From Pseudomonas putida (GTDB taxonomy: Bacteria > Pseudomonadota > Gammaproteobacteria > Pseudomonadales > Pseudomonadaceae), in the NCBI RefSeq assembly GCF_001636055.1, contig NZ_CP011789.1, positions 1,860,001 to 1,924,000 on the forward strand: a stretch of 64,000 bases of DNA. Direction: 5' to 3'. Positions within the stretch are counted from its first letter, which is position 1. The number at the start of each line of letters is the position of its first letter. Made by a program: the position numbers and the translations under genes. A model generated the notes under the pieces. The model had not been told where the DNA came from, made no database searches, and worked only from the letters and a program-made list of their open reading frames with translations. Below are positions 47,130 through 57,529 of the stretch, piece by piece.

Positions 47130-48122
47130 ATGTCTTCACAAAAAACCTTAGCACTTGCCCTGTGCCTGGCCATGACCGGCTGCGCCAGCCACTCCCAGGA
47201 CGCTTCGAAGGACGGCGGCCTCAACTGGTGGCCCTTCGGTTCGGACAAGGTTGCCGAACAGGACGTGAAGGACGCGGTGACCGAGAAGGTCGTCCAGGCC
47301 GATGCCAAGTCTGAAAGCAGCAGCCGCTGGTGGTGGCCGTTCGGCTCGAGCGACAAGCAGGCCGAGGCGCCGGCAGTGCCCAAGATCGACCAGAAGGCCA
47401 CCCAGGCCTGGCTGGACGAGTACGAACCGAAGCTGCGCGAGGCCGCCAAAGACAGCAAGCTTGAAATCGAACGTCGTGACAACGTGCTTGCGGTGACCCT
47501 GCCGGTCGACGGCTCCTACAACCCGGACCGCCCGAACATGCTGCTGCCGTCTTCTCTGGGCCCGATCACCCGTGTGGCCAAGATCGTCGAAGGCGACCCG
47601 AAGACTGCCGTGCTCGTACTTGGCCATGCCGATACCAGCGGTGTCGCCGTCGCCAACCAGAAGCTCAGCCTCGAGCGTGCCGCGTCGGTCTCGGCGATCT
47701 TCCGCTTGAGCGGCTTGCAGCGTGACCGCCTGACTCTCAAGGGCATGGGTGGCGTGATGCCACGCGCGGCCAATGACAGCGTCGAGGGTCGAGCCCTGAA
47801 CCGCCGTGTGGAAATGCTGCTGACCCCGCAGAACACCATGGTCGCCTTGCTGGCCAAGTACCAGCAGGCAGCTCCGGCGCCGGTGCCTGCGGCGATGGTT
47901 GCCACCCAGGATGCCAAGGCACCCGCCAAGGCCGCTGATGCCAAGCCCGCCGCGAAGAAGACTGTCGCCAAGGCCGCAGCCAAGCCCGCCGCGAAAAAGC
48001 CTGTCGCCAAGGCTGCAGCCAAGCCGGCCGCGAAAAAGCCGGCAACCAAGCCCGCAGCCAAGAAAGCGGCGCCTGCTGCCGACAAGAAAGTCGCCGCCAA
48101 CAGCCCTGCGAAGACCAATTGA
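47130..48122 (+). CDS. OmpA family lipoprotein with histone-H1-like Lys/Ala/Pro tail
   Basis: A 330-residue protein. The lipobox is MTGC (Cys18). Two related aromatic blocks follow, NWWPFGSDK (about 32-40) and WWWPFGSSDK (about 67-76). An OmpA-type domain (about 90-250) contains VLGHADTSGVAV and EGRALNRRVEMLL. The last 70 residues are low-complexity repeats of the AAKPAAKKP type, as in AlgP or histone H1 tails. Such a basic tail on an outer-membrane lipoprotein could contact anionic polymers such as LPS or peptidoglycan. The tail repeats are in perfect frame. Confidence 0.85.
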   Translation: MSSQKTLALALCLAMTGCASHSQDASKDGGLNWWPFGSDKVAEQDVKDAVTEKVVQADAKSESSSRWWWPFGSSDKQAEAPAVPKIDQKATQAWLDEYEPKLREAAKDSKLEIERRDNVLAVTLPVDGSYNPDRPNMLLPSSLGPITRVAKIVEGDPKTAVLVLGHADTSGVAVANQKLSLERAASVSAIFRLSGLQRDRLTLKGMGGVMPRAANDSVEGRALNRRVEMLLTPQNTMVALLAKYQQAAPAPVPAAMVATQDAKAPAKAADAKPAAKKTVAKAAAKPAAKKPVAKAAAKPAAKKPATKPAAKKAAPAADKKVAANSPAKTN

Positions 48123-48142
48123 TCGTCTAAGGAAACGCAGCC

Positions 48143-48790
48143 ATGACTCAATCCCTGGCCGACATGCGGCGCGACTACACCCGTGATGGCCTGGCCGAGG
48201 CCCAGGCACCGGGTGAGCCGTTCGCGCTGTTTCACCATTGGTTCGGCGACGCGGTGAAGACTGAACAGCCGCCCGTCGAGGCCAATGCCATGACCCTTGC
48301 CACGGTTGACGGCGAAGGGCGTCCGCATTGTCGGGTGCTGCTGCTCAAGGGGCTCGATGAGCGCGGATTCACGTTCTTCACCAACTATGAAAGCGCCAAG
48401 GGCCAGCAATTGCTGGTCAATCCGTTCGCTGCGATGACGTTCTTCTGGCCGGCGCTCGAGCGCCAGGTGCGCATCGAAGGGCGAGTGGAAAAAGTCAGCG
48501 CAAAAGAGTCGGACGACTACTACCAGGTACGTCCTCTGGGCAGTCGGCTGGGGGCCTGGGCCTCGCCACAGAGCCGAGTGATCGCCGATCGCGCAGCGCT
48601 CGAAGGTTTGGTCAAGGCTACCGAGGCGCGGTTCTCCGACACTCAGCCGCATTGCCCGGACCATTGGGGTGGTTACCGCTTGCTACCTGAGCGGATCGAG
48701 TTCTGGCAGGGGCGCTCCAGCCGCTTGCACGATCGCCTCAATTACCGGCTGATCGATGGTCAGTGGCAGCGCGAGCGGTTGGCTCCGTGA
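48143..48790 (+). CDS. pdxH: Pyridoxamine/pyridoxine 5'-phosphate oxidase
   Basis: The final step of PLP synthesis and salvage, using FMN. The 215-residue protein has the N-terminal substrate helix [13 protein letters not shown]-binding [21 protein letters not shown], and the C-terminal signature [16 protein letters not shown]. It starts 20 bases after the OmpA-family gene on the same strand, with an AAGGAAAC site. Confidence 0.97.
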   Translation: MTQSLADMRRDYTRDGLAEAQAPGEPFALFHHWFGDAVKTEQPPVEANAMTLATVDGEGRPHCRVLLLKGLDERGFTFFTNYESAKGQQLLVNPFAAMTFFWPALERQVRIEGRVEKVSAKESDDYYQVRPLGSRLGAWASPQSRVIADRAALEGLVKATEARFSDTQPHCPDHWGGYRLLPERIEFWQGRSSRLHDRLNYRLIDGQWQRERLAP

Positions 48791-48798
48791 TTGCCAGG

Positions 48799-48814
48799 GG
48801 GCCGCTTGCGGCCC
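48799..48814 (+). other. Short hairpin after pdxH
   Basis: GGGCCGC-TT-GCGGCCC, eight bases after the pdxH stop, without a T-run. The rest of the 265-bp gap to the next gene is lower in GC and holds only its promoter region. Confidence 0.5.
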
Positions 48815-49055
48815 TCGCCATTACCCGGTAAGGCTTGATCTTCATCCCGCCTTCAGCGGCGAAAACACAGTCCAACGCCCCCTGTCATTGCGACGATGAA
48901 GTAATCCACGACTATTCTTGGTCTCATTGGTGAAGTGGGCGGCAAGGTGCTTGGCGCCTGTACTCGAGCTGAATGAAAACAATTTAATAACGTTTGTGTC
49001 GTGACACCCATCAACACGGGGAGTCTAATGGACACCTGACTTATGGAGATTCCCC

Positions 49056-49520
49056 ATGCGTAAATCCGTTTTGATGGTGGCAAGCTTCACCACCATGGCG
49101 CTGTTGCTCGGTGGCTGCCAGTCCAGCCTGACCGGTGACAGCTACTCTCGAGATGAAGCCCGTCGCGTGCAGACTGTGCGCATGGGCACGATCGAATCCC
49201 TGCGCCCGGTCAAGATCGAGGGTACCAAGACTCCGATCGGTGGTGGTGCCGGTGCCATTGTCGGTGGCGTCGCGGGCAGCGCCGTAGGGGGTGGTCGCGG
49301 CAGTATCGTTGCTGCGGTGATCGGTGCCGTGGCCGGCGGCCTGGCAGGCTCGGCCGCTGAAGAAGGCCTGACCCGCACCCAAGGCGTTGAAATTACCGTG
49401 CGTGAAGACGACGGCAGCATGCGCGCCTATGTGCAGCAAGTGCAGCAGAACGAGATCTTCCGCGTTGGTGAACGTGTGCGCATCATGACCGTCGATGGCA
49501 CCAGCCGCGTCACTCACTGA
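49056..49520 (+). CDS. Glycine-zipper outer-membrane lipoprotein (SlyB/PcpY-like)
   Basis: A 154-residue protein with lipobox GGC (Cys21). Two glycine-zipper hairpins at about 68-103 (GGGAGAIVGGVAGSAVGGG, then AVIGAVAGGLAGSA) precede a small C-terminal beta domain with VEITVREDDGSMRAYVQQ. SlyB-type proteins stabilise the outer membrane under stress. TGGAGA precedes the ATG. It is transcribed alone. Confidence 0.9.
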   Translation: MRKSVLMVASFTTMALLLGGCQSSLTGDSYSRDEARRVQTVRMGTIESLRPVKIEGTKTPIGGGAGAIVGGVAGSAVGGGRGSIVAAVIGAVAGGLAGSAAEEGLTRTQGVEITVREDDGSMRAYVQQVQQNEIFRVGERVRIMTVDGTSRVTH

Positions 49521-49535
49521 TTTCGCAGCGCAAAG

Positions 49536-49573
49536 AAAACCCCGATCCGGCGAGGCCGGTCGGGGTTTTTTTG
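49536..49573. terminator. Terminator between glycine-zipper gene and nhaA
   Basis: Outer stem AACCCCGA / TCGGGGTT, inner CCGGC / GCCGG, with A and T runs on either side, serving both convergent genes. Confidence 0.9.
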
Positions 49574-49585
49574 TGCCTGATGCTA

Positions 49586-50776
49586 TCAGCTGGTTGCAAC
49601 CGATACTTGTCGCTTGCGGCTGGCCGCCGCAGTCACGGCATAGCCGATCAACGCCGCGAAGAGCGAGCCGGTGAGGATACCCATGCGGTCCTCCCCGGCA
49701 TACTCGCTGACACCGGATGGGAAGGCCAGGGAGCCAACGAAGAGGCTCATGGTGAAACCGATACCGCACAGAATCGCGACGCCAAACACCTGGCCCCAGT
49801 TGGCGCCCGCGGGCAGGGCGGCCAGGCGCAGCTTGATGGCCATCCAGGTCAGGCCGAACACACCAACCGTCTTACCCAGCAGCAATCCGATGGCGATGCC
49901 CATGGGCACCGAATGCGTGAAGCTCTCCGCGCTGGCATTGGTCAGCGATACTCCAGCATTGGCGAACGCGAACAGCGGCAGGATCGCGTAGGCCACCCAG
50001 GGGTGTAGCGCGTGCTCCAGGGTGAGCAGTGGAGAGGCATTTTTCTTGTCGCCAGTGCCCAGGGGAATGAACATTGCCAGCGCCACGCCGGCGAGGGTGG
50101 CATGGACGCCGCTCTTCAGCACGCAGACCCAAAGCACCAGCCCGACGATCAGGTAGGGTGCAAGCTTCTTCACCCCGAGGCGGTTCATGCCCAACAGTGC
50201 CAGCAGACAAGCTCCGGCAAGCATCAATGCCATGTTCGAAAGCTCGCCGGAATAGAACAGGGCGATGATGATGATCGCGCCGAGGTCGTCGATGATCGCC
50301 AGGGTCATCAGGAACAATTTGAGCGATACCGGCACACGCTTGCCGAGCAGCGCCAGCACGCCAAGGGCGAACGCGATGTCGGTGGCGGTAGGGATGGCCC
50401 AGCCAGCCAGTGTGGCGGGGTTGTCACGGTTGATGAACCAGTAGATCAGCGCCGGTACCAGCATGCCGCCGACCGCCGCAGTGGCAGGAAGAATGATCTG
50501 CGAGGGCTTTGACAGCTGGCCTTCAAGTACCTCGCGCTTGACCTCCAGGCCGATCAGCAGGAAGAACAGCGCCATCAGGCCATCGTTGATCCACAACAGC
50601 AGCGGTTTGGCGATCTGCAGGGCACCGATCTGCACCGCGACAGGAACGTCGAGAAAGCCCATGTACAGGTGCGACAGGGGTGAGTTGTTGACGATCAGGG
50701 CAATGACCGCCGCGATGATGAGCAGCAGGCCGCTGGCAGACTCCAGCTGCAGGAAACGATTGATAAGGCTGCGCAC
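49586..50776 (-). CDS. nhaA: Na+/H+ antiporter NhaA
   Basis: A 396-residue inner-membrane antiporter that exports Na+ in exchange for H+, with 12 predicted helices. The ion-binding aspartate pair lies in [16 protein letters not shown], and [14 protein letters not shown] forms the discontinuous helix IV. It starts at GTG (50774-50776) with GGAGACG eight bases before it. The long AT-rich gap upstream probably holds the promoter. Confidence 0.95.
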   Translation of the reverse strand: MRSLINRFLQLESASGLLLIIAAVIALIVNNSPLSHLYMGFLDVPVAVQIGALQIAKPLLLWINDGLMALFFLLIGLEVKREVLEGQLSKPSQIILPATAAVGGMLVPALIYWFINRDNPATLAGWAIPTATDIAFALGVLALLGKRVPVSLKLFLMTLAIIDDLGAIIIIALFYSGELSNMALMLAGACLLALLGMNRLGVKKLAPYLIVGLVLWVCVLKSGVHATLAGVALAMFIPLGTGDKKNASPLLTLEHALHPWVAYAILPLFAFANAGVSLTNASAESFTHSVPMGIAIGLLLGKTVGVFGLTWMAIKLRLAALPAGANWGQVFGVAILCGIGFTMSLFVGSLAFPSGVSEYAGEDRMGILTGSLFAALIGYAVTAAASRKRQVSVATS

Positions 50777-51251
50777 GGGCGAGCGTCTCCAGTACGTATT
50801 TGAACGGAACGGGCGTACACCCTAACGTGCGGCGATATTCTTTAAAACAAAAACTATATTCTTTTTTGTTATAAATAATTGCGCTTTGGCTATCTGACTC
50901 CTGGGCGGAGGTATCCCTCTGGATTCTACGAATATTCAGCCGACTGCCGAGCCGTTTCACCGTTGAAATCTGCGCTGGAACGCTTTTCTTCCAAACAAGC
51001 GTCACGGAGGGGGACTTGGGGAATGCGCATTGGCCTACATCCTGCTCGGATCGTTCACCCGCTCTCTACAGAATTGGGTGTCTGCCTCTTAAGAATATGG
51101 CTGGTGAAATTTCAAAAAATCCCACTAATTGTTTGATTTTATTAGCTAATTATTTCCAGGAAACCTAATTGTAATGCGCTCCCAACAGGCTCTGCTGCCA
51201 CCGATCGGCTGTGGTCCGGCGGTAGAAAACCATTACTTTGGGAGAAGTTGC
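50777..51251. other. AT-rich intergenic gap between nhaA and porin gene
   Basis: A 475-bp stretch without a convincing gene. Parts at 50835-50880 and 51105-51175 are strikingly AT-rich compared with the rest of the window (for example TTCTTTTTTGTTATAAATAA near 50862). One open frame at 50879-51136 has no ribosome site or recognisable product. Divergent promoters for nhaA and the porin gene should lie here. Confidence 0.5.
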
Positions 51252-52523
51252 ATGAACGCTATTCACCGCCTGGCAAGCTGTCGTTTCGGATGTGCTGCGG
51301 GCGTTCTGGGATTGATGATCAGCACCCAGGCAGCAGCCGGTACCGTCACGACCGATGGGGCTGATATCGTCATCAAGACCAAGGGGGGGCTTGAAGTTGC
51401 CACGACCGACAAGCAATTCGCTTTCCAGATAGGTGGCCTGTTGCAGGCTGACTACAGTGAGTTCGACGGTCTCTATAGCAAGAACGGCAAGCGCGCGAAC
51501 GAGGCTTTCCTGCGTCGTGCCAGGTTGGAGCTCAATGGCAAGGCCTATGGTGATTGGTCCTATGAGTTCTCCATCGATTTCGCCGACGACGGTGCGACGT
51601 CATGGAAGGAAGCCTCTGTCAGCTACCTGGCGCTGGAGCCGGTGACGATCAAGGTGGGGCGTTTTGATCCCGACTTCGGGCTGGAGCAAGCTACCAGTTC
51701 CAAATGGACAACCGCCATGGAGCGTAGCCTGCTCGGCGATCTGGCCCCGTGGATAGCCGACCATGCAGACGGCATGGGCGTGCAATTGAGCGCCAGCACC
51801 GATCTGTTCTATGGCGTCGCCAGTGTCAATCGCCCCAAGGGGCAGGAAGACAAGAACGGCAAGAACACCAACACCTATAACCTCCGCGCCGTCGTCGCTC
51901 CCTGGGCCGAGCCTGGCAATGTGCTGCACTTTGGTGTCAATTACGCCATGAGTGATATCGACAACGTTGCCAGCAACGGCCGTATCCGTTCACGCCTGGG
52001 CGCGCGCGCAACCTCCGAGGACGCCGTCAACGGTAACCGCGTGGACCTCGCTCCTGGCGTTGCCGGAGCCTACGACGGTGATGCGGTCTGGGGCCTGGAA
52101 GCCGCCTGGGCGCAGGGGGCTTTTTCGGTGCAGGCCGAGTACCTGCGCCGGGATCTCGATGCAGTAACGGATACCAGGCGCAATGATCGAAAAGCTGAGG
52201 GGTACTACGGCCAGTTGGCCTACACCCTCACTGGCGAGCCTCGGGGTTACAAACTCAACGGTGGCAAGTTCGACAAGGTCAAGCCGTCCGACAAGCAACT
52301 GGGGGCCTGGGAGGTCTTCTACCGCTTCGATGCCGCGCGAGTCGAAGAGCGCGGTTACCTGGATAACCGGGCGAAGCTGCACACCTTGGGCGTCAACTGG
52401 TATGTAAATGATCAGGTCAAGGTTTCGGCCAATTATGTGAAAACAAACGTCGATGGCATCAGTAACCAGGTCGGTGATGACTCTGGCGACGCCGTGGCGA
52501 TGCGCCTGCAGTATGTTTTCTGA
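51252..52523 (+). CDS. OprP/OprO-type phosphate-selective porin family protein
   Basis: A 424-residue outer-membrane beta-barrel with a 30-residue signal peptide ending ISTQAAAG. The N-terminal pattern (GGLEVATTDKQFAFQIGGLLQADY, FLRRARLELNGKAYGDWSYEFSIDFADD) is that of the porin O/P family, and the last residue is Phe, as in barrel proteins. The ATG at 51252 has GGGAGAAG upstream. I saw no clear Pho box, so phosphate control is not supported. The next gene may share its transcript. Confidence 0.88.
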   Translation: MNAIHRLASCRFGCAAGVLGLMISTQAAAGTVTTDGADIVIKTKGGLEVATTDKQFAFQIGGLLQADYSEFDGLYSKNGKRANEAFLRRARLELNGKAYGDWSYEFSIDFADDGATSWKEASVSYLALEPVTIKVGRFDPDFGLEQATSSKWTTAMERSLLGDLAPWIADHADGMGVQLSASTDLFYGVASVNRPKGQEDKNGKNTNTYNLRAVVAPWAEPGNVLHFGVNYAMSDIDNVASNGRIRSRLGARATSEDAVNGNRVDLAPGVAGAYDGDAVWGLEAAWAQGAFSVQAEYLRRDLDAVTDTRRNDRKAEGYYGQLAYTLTGEPRGYKLNGGKFDKVKPSDKQLGAWEVFYRFDAARVEERGYLDNRAKLHTLGVNWYVNDQVKVSANYVKTNVDGISNQVGDDSGDAVAMRLQYVF

Positions 52524-52585
52524 GCCCTGCACCAGACATGTAGCAGCCCCGGTGCTCCGGGGCTTGCCTGACCGCGAGGAATACC

Positions 52586-53509
52586 ATGATCCGCTTCTGC
52601 ACTACCGTTTTGGCGCTGTTTCTGCTCTGTGCCCAAGTCCGAGCCGATGGCGAGCCTGCCCGCATCGGACAGCTGCTGGAGGTCAGCATCGAGCAGTTGC
52701 ACCCAACCCAGGCTGTCATCGGATTCGACCAGATCTATTACAAGCTGGGTCGTTATGCCGCCGAGCCGAAAAGGGCCTTCGATGACTATTGTGAAGTCAA
52801 CGGGCAGGGCGAGGCTCGTGCGGTGGGCAAAGGCGCCGAGTTGAGCAATCCCGACAGCTTTGCCTGTGAGGCCCCCATAGGCACTCGCAAGGCCGACATG
52901 AAGACGGTCGTCGTCGGCCCGGGCGGGCGCCTTTATCTCACCGATGGTCACCATGGTTTCACCAGCCTCGCCGAGTGGGCCGGTCGTGGCTTGAAGGTCT
53001 GGGTGAGAGTTACCGACGATTTCAGCGACAGCACCGACCTTGCGCAGTTCTGGCAGCGCATGCAGCAGGCCCGCAAGACCTGGCTGCGCGATGCTGACGG
53101 CAAGCCGATCACACCTGCCCAGCTACCCGCCCATGTTGGCTTGAGTGATATGGCCGATGACCCGTATCGGTCCCTGGTGTACTTCGCCCGCAAGGTTGGC
53201 TACGACAAACCGCGCTCCGGTGACGTGGCGCCTGAGTTTCTCGAGTTTTACTGGGGCAACTGGCTGCGGGGAACGTTGCCGCTGGCAGCTTTCGATCTTG
53301 ATGAGCGCAGCGGTTATCGGCAGGCGGTTGCCGCAGCCGCCAGGTTGATGGTGACGCTGGCCCCAGACGAGGTTGTTGGCGACAGCGGCTTCACTGCGCG
53401 CCAACTGGGTGGTTATCACAGCGTTGACCGCAAGGAACTGGACAAGACTGCGAGCCGCAAGCTGGGCTATGTGGCCGAGTACCGCAAGAACCGCAGTACT
53501 CGGCAATAG
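52586..53509 (+). CDS. Exported ParB/sulfiredoxin-fold protein
   Basis: A 307-residue protein with a signal peptide (MIRFCTTVLALFLLCAQVRA) and an N-terminal ParB/Srx-like domain: LEVSIEQLHPTQAVIGF is the start and LYLTDGHHGFTSLAEW stands where ParB proteins have the GEHR-type motif. The rest, about 150-300, is alpha-helical with no known motif. An exported version cannot act on chromosome partition, so a redox, nucleotide or nuclease role in the periplasm is possible. It lies 62 bp after the porin gene. Confidence 0.75.
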   Translation: MIRFCTTVLALFLLCAQVRADGEPARIGQLLEVSIEQLHPTQAVIGFDQIYYKLGRYAAEPKRAFDDYCEVNGQGEARAVGKGAELSNPDSFACEAPIGTRKADMKTVVVGPGGRLYLTDGHHGFTSLAEWAGRGLKVWVRVTDDFSDSTDLAQFWQRMQQARKTWLRDADGKPITPAQLPAHVGLSDMADDPYRSLVYFARKVGYDKPRSGDVAPEFLEFYWGNWLRGTLPLAAFDLDERSGYRQAVAAAARLMVTLAPDEVVGDSGFTARQLGGYHSVDRKELDKTASRKLGYVAEYRKNRSTRQ

Positions 53510-53536
53510 CCCGTGCAACTGGCCTGGCTCGGGGCG

Positions 53537-55150
53537 TCAGGCCTCGATTCCCAGCATGTCGCGCGCGACCGCTTCGGCGATCCGAATGCCATCGACGCCC
53601 GCCGACAGGATGCCGCCGGCATAGCCTGCCCCTTCACCGGCCGGGAACAGCCCTTTGAGGTTCAGGCTCTGGTAGTCCTCGCCACGGGTAATGCGCAGTG
53701 GCGACGAGGTACGTGTCTCGATGCCGGTCAGCACTGCATCGTGCAGGTTGTAGCCCTTGATCTGGCGATCGAAGGCCGGTAGCGCTTCGCGAATCGCCTC
53801 GATGGCGAAGTCTGGCAGGCTGGGAGCCAGGTCACCGAGAGTGACGCCTGGTTTGTAGGAAGGTTCGACGCTGCCCAGCGCCGTGGACGCACGACCTGCG
53901 ACGAAATCGCCGACCAGTTGCGCCGGCGCCTGGTAGTTGCTGCCGCCCATGACATAGGCGTGGGCTTCCAGGCGTTCCTGCAACTCGATGCCGGCCAGCG
54001 GGCCGCCCGGGTAGTCACGCTCAGGGTCGATGCCCACGACGATGCCCGAGTTGGCATTGCGCTCATTGCGCGAATACTGGCTCATGCCGTTGGTGACTAC
54101 CCGCCCCGGCTCGCTGGTGGCGGCGACCACGGTACCGCCCGGGCACATGCAGAAGCTGTAGACCGAGCGGCCGTTCTTGGCGTGGTAGACCAGTTTGTAG
54201 TCGGCGGCGCCGAGTTTGGGGTGCCCGGCGTACTTGCCCAGGCGCGCCTTGTCGATCAGCGATTGCGGATGCTCGATACGGAAACCCACCGAGAAGGGCT
54301 TGGCCTCCATGAACACGCCCCTGGCGTGGAGCATACGGAAGGTGTCGCGGGCACTGTGCCCCAGGGCCAGCACCACATGGCGCGAGTGCAGCTGTTCGCC
54401 GCTTTCCAGAACGACGCCGGTGAGCTGTTCGCCATTGAGCAGCAGGTCGGTGACCTTCTCCTGGAAGCGGATTTCACCGCCCAGGGCAATGATCTCCTCG
54501 CGCATCTTCTCGACCATGCTGGTCAGGCGGAAGGTACCGATGTGCGGCTTGTTGATGTAGAGGATTTCCTCCGGTGCGCCTGCCTTGACGAATTCTTCGA
54601 GCACCTTGCGGCCATGGTGCTGCGGGTCCTTGATCTGGCTGTACAGCTTGCCGTCGGAGAAGGTGCCGGCGCCGCCTTCGCCGAACTGCACGTTGGATTC
54701 GGGGTTGAGCACGCTCTTGCGCCACAGGCCCCAGGTATCCTTGGTGCGCTGGCGTACTTCCTTGCCGCGCTCGAGCACGATCGGCTTGAAGCCCATCTGC
54801 GCCAGCAGCAGGCCTGCAAAGATGCCGCACGGGCCGAAGCCGACCACGATCGGACGTTGCTGAAGATCGGCCGGGGCATGCCCGACGAACTTGTAGCTGA
54901 CGTCCGGCGCCACGCTGATATTGCGATCATCGGCGAACCTGTGCAGAAGCTCGGCTTCGTTGCTGGCTTCAAGGTCGATGGTGTAGATAAACAGCAGTTC
55001 GCTGTTCTTCTTGCGTGCGTCGTAGCTGCGCTTGAACAGGTTGAAGCCGAGCAGTTGCTCGTCGCGGATCCCCAGGCGCTGGACGATAGCCTCGCGCAAG
55101 GCTTCGTCGGGATGGTCCAGGGGCAGCTTCAGTTCGGTGATTCGTAGCAT
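53537..55150 (-). CDS. FAD-dependent dehydrogenase of unknown substrate (COG2509)
   Basis: A 537-residue cytosolic flavoprotein. An N-terminal domain of about 90 residues precedes the dinucleotide fold VVGFGPCGIFAGLLLA (103-118). EGGAGTFSDGKLYSQIKD is typical of the uncharacterised COG2509 group, and the C-terminal FPAGEGAGYAGGILSAGVDG completes FAD binding. The ATG at 55148-55150 is preferred over a start eight codons earlier. It is transcribed alone, convergent with the ParB/Srx-like gene. Confidence 0.87.
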   Translation of the reverse strand: MLRITELKLPLDHPDEALREAIVQRLGIRDEQLLGFNLFKRSYDARKKNSELLFIYTIDLEASNEAELLHRFADDRNISVAPDVSYKFVGHAPADLQQRPIVVGFGPCGIFAGLLLAQMGFKPIVLERGKEVRQRTKDTWGLWRKSVLNPESNVQFGEGGAGTFSDGKLYSQIKDPQHHGRKVLEEFVKAGAPEEILYINKPHIGTFRLTSMVEKMREEIIALGGEIRFQEKVTDLLLNGEQLTGVVLESGEQLHSRHVVLALGHSARDTFRMLHARGVFMEAKPFSVGFRIEHPQSLIDKARLGKYAGHPKLGAADYKLVYHAKNGRSVYSFCMCPGGTVVAATSEPGRVVTNGMSQYSRNERNANSGIVVGIDPERDYPGGPLAGIELQERLEAHAYVMGGSNYQAPAQLVGDFVAGRASTALGSVEPSYKPGVTLGDLAPSLPDFAIEAIREALPAFDRQIKGYNLHDAVLTGIETRTSSPLRITRGEDYQSLNLKGLFPAGEGAGYAGGILSAGVDGIRIAEAVARDMLGIEA

Positions 55151-55253
55151 GGCAGGGTCCAGTATCCCGGCCATGGGCGGCCGGCGGCTTTACTCAAACC
55201 GCCAAGTATAAGCTGTTCGCCGCCCCGACTGGCAGGATAAAAGTACCCGATGA

Positions 55254-55928
55254 TCAGTTGTCGCGCGCACCGCCGTAGTAGGCACAGCCTTGCAGGGCCT
55301 GGCCATCGATGCGCAGTTCGGCGCGCAAGTGACGCACGGCACCGGTGCCAGGCTCGACACAACGCTGCGGCGCGACCCACAGCTCGACGCGCTGGCCGTT
55401 GGCTTCGCTGGACAGGCTCAGGCCGCCGCCGGGCATCTGCTCTTCGAGGAAGGGCAGCGGCAGCGGATCCTTGCCTTCACGGTTGATCACCATGCCCTTG
55501 CCGCTGGCCTTGATGTCCCAGTCGGGTGCGTGCCCGCCAGCACGCAGGGTCAGTTGCTTGAAGTTGGGGTCTTCGCAGGCACTGGCGGAGGCTTCGACTC
55601 GGTACAGCCGGGTAACGTCCAGCTGGCCGTCACTGTTGGCCTCGCGACTGCCGGCCAGGCGCCCGCGGATATCGGCGAACAGCGTGGTCTTGGGGCCACT
55701 GGCGAGGTTGGCGGCTTCCTGCAGGATGCCGGTTCCAGCGGCATCCTTGACCACGAAGCGACGTGCCTCGCTGCAGGGCTTGAACAGCAACTGGCCATTG
55801 GCTGCACTGAGTTCGCCTTGCATGCGGGTAGTGCCGACGTTCGGGTCGCTTGGTTGTTCGGCGAGCATCTGGCAGCCGGCGAACAGGGGCAGCAGGGCGG
55901 CGAGCAGCAGGGGAGGGGTGAGACGCAT
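55254..55928 (-). CDS. Lipoprotein of unknown function (COG3650 type)
   Basis: A 224-residue protein with lipobox AGC (Cys19). The body contains two similar halves with Cys residues (FKPCSEARRF and APQRCVEPG), and the C-terminus GCAYYGGARDN is like the MliC/COG3650 lipoprotein family, whose members bind small molecules or lysozyme. The role is unknown. It lies downstream of and divergent from nothing obvious, with a terminator at its left border. Confidence 0.65.
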   Translation of the reverse strand: MRLTPPLLLAALLPLFAGCQMLAEQPSDPNVGTTRMQGELSAANGQLLFKPCSEARRFVVKDAAGTGILQEAANLASGPKTTLFADIRGRLAGSREANSDGQLDVTRLYRVEASASACEDPNFKQLTLRAGGHAPDWDIKASGKGMVINREGKDPLPLPFLEEQMPGGGLSLSSEANGQRVELWVAPQRCVEPGTGAVRHLRAELRIDGQALQGCAYYGGARDN

Positions 55929-56033
55929 CGTGCAGACTCCGGGGTCGCGGGTATCGAGGGGAGTCACGTTACCCAGCGAGCGTTGGCTTCACAAGGGTCA
56001 TCACCCAGTGTCGTATTTCGCGGGATCATGAAA

Positions 56034-56053
56034 AAAGGGCCCGCAGGCCCTTT
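56034..56053 (-). terminator. Terminator of the bra/liv operon
   Basis: AAAGGGCC (56034-56041), CGCA loop, GGCCCTTT (56046-56053), followed on the minus strand by more T residues, seven bases past the braG stop. Confidence 0.88.
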
Positions 56054-56059
56054 GATCAT

Positions 56060-56761
<702 letters not shown>

Positions 56762-57529
56762 TTACGCTTCCCCCAGGTAGGCCTTGATCACATCAGGGTT
56801 GCCGCGGATTTCCTCCGGCGTGCCATCGGCCAGGGGCGTGCCCTGGTTGATCACCACGATGTGGTCGGAAATGCTCATCACCAGTTTCATGTCGTGCTCG
56901 ATCAGCAGCACGGTCACGTTGTGGGATTCGCGCAGGTAGCCGATGAGGGCCTTGAGGTCTTCGGTTTCCTTGGGGTTCAGGCCTGCTGCCGGTTCGTCGA
57001 GCATGATGATCCGTGGCTGGGTCATCATGCAGCGAGCGATTTCCAGCCGGCGTTGCTGGCCGTAGGCGAGGGTGCCGGCGGTACGGTTGGCGAACTCGGT
57101 CAGGTTGACCTTCTCCAGCCAGTACTGGGCCCGCTCCATGGCTTCCTTCTCGCTGCGGCGGAACGCCGGGGTCTTGAACAGGCCTGCGAAGAAGTTGGTG
57201 TTCAGGTGGCGGTGCTGGGCAATCAGCAGGTTTTCTAGCGCGGTCATTTCCTTGAACAGGCGTACGTTCTGGAAGGTCCGCACCACGCCCTTGCGGGCGA
57301 TCTGGTGGCCGGCCAGGCCCTGGATCGGCTGGCCGTCGAGCAGGATGGTGCCGCCACTTGGCTTGTAGAAGCCGGTCAGGCAGTTGAACACCGTGGTCTT
57401 GCCGGCACCGTTCGGGCCGATCAGGGCTACCACCTGTTTTTCCTTGACGGTCAGGCCCACGCCGTTGACCGCCAACAAGCCGCCGAAGCGCATGCTCAGG
57501 CCGCTGACTTGCAGAATTTCGCGGCTCAT
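56762..57529 (-). CDS. braF: Branched-chain amino acid ABC transporter ATPase 1 (LivG/BraF)
   Basis: A 255-residue ATPase subunit. Walker A is GPNGAGKTT, followed by the family-specific long insert ([16 protein letters not shown]). The signature is [15 protein letters not shown] and Walker [13 protein letters not shown]. It overlaps the braE stop by four bases. It works with BraG in the same complex. Confidence 0.95.
   Translation of the reverse strand: MSREILQVSGLSMRFGGLLAVNGVGLTVKEKQVVALIGPNGAGKTTVFNCLTGFYKPSGGTILLDGQPIQGLAGHQIARKGVVRTFQNVRLFKEMTALENLLIAQHRHLNTNFFAGLFKTPAFRRSEKEAMERAQYWLEKVNLTEFANRTAGTLAYGQQRRLEIARCMMTQPRIIMLDEPAAGLNPKETEDLKALIGYLRESHNVTVLLIEHDMKLVMSISDHIVVINQGTPLADGTPEEIRGNPDVIKAYLGEA

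Noticed and set aside
50879..51136. Possible 85-codon gene in the AT-rich gap
   Set aside because: No ribosome site, no recognisable product, and codon use unlike neighbours.
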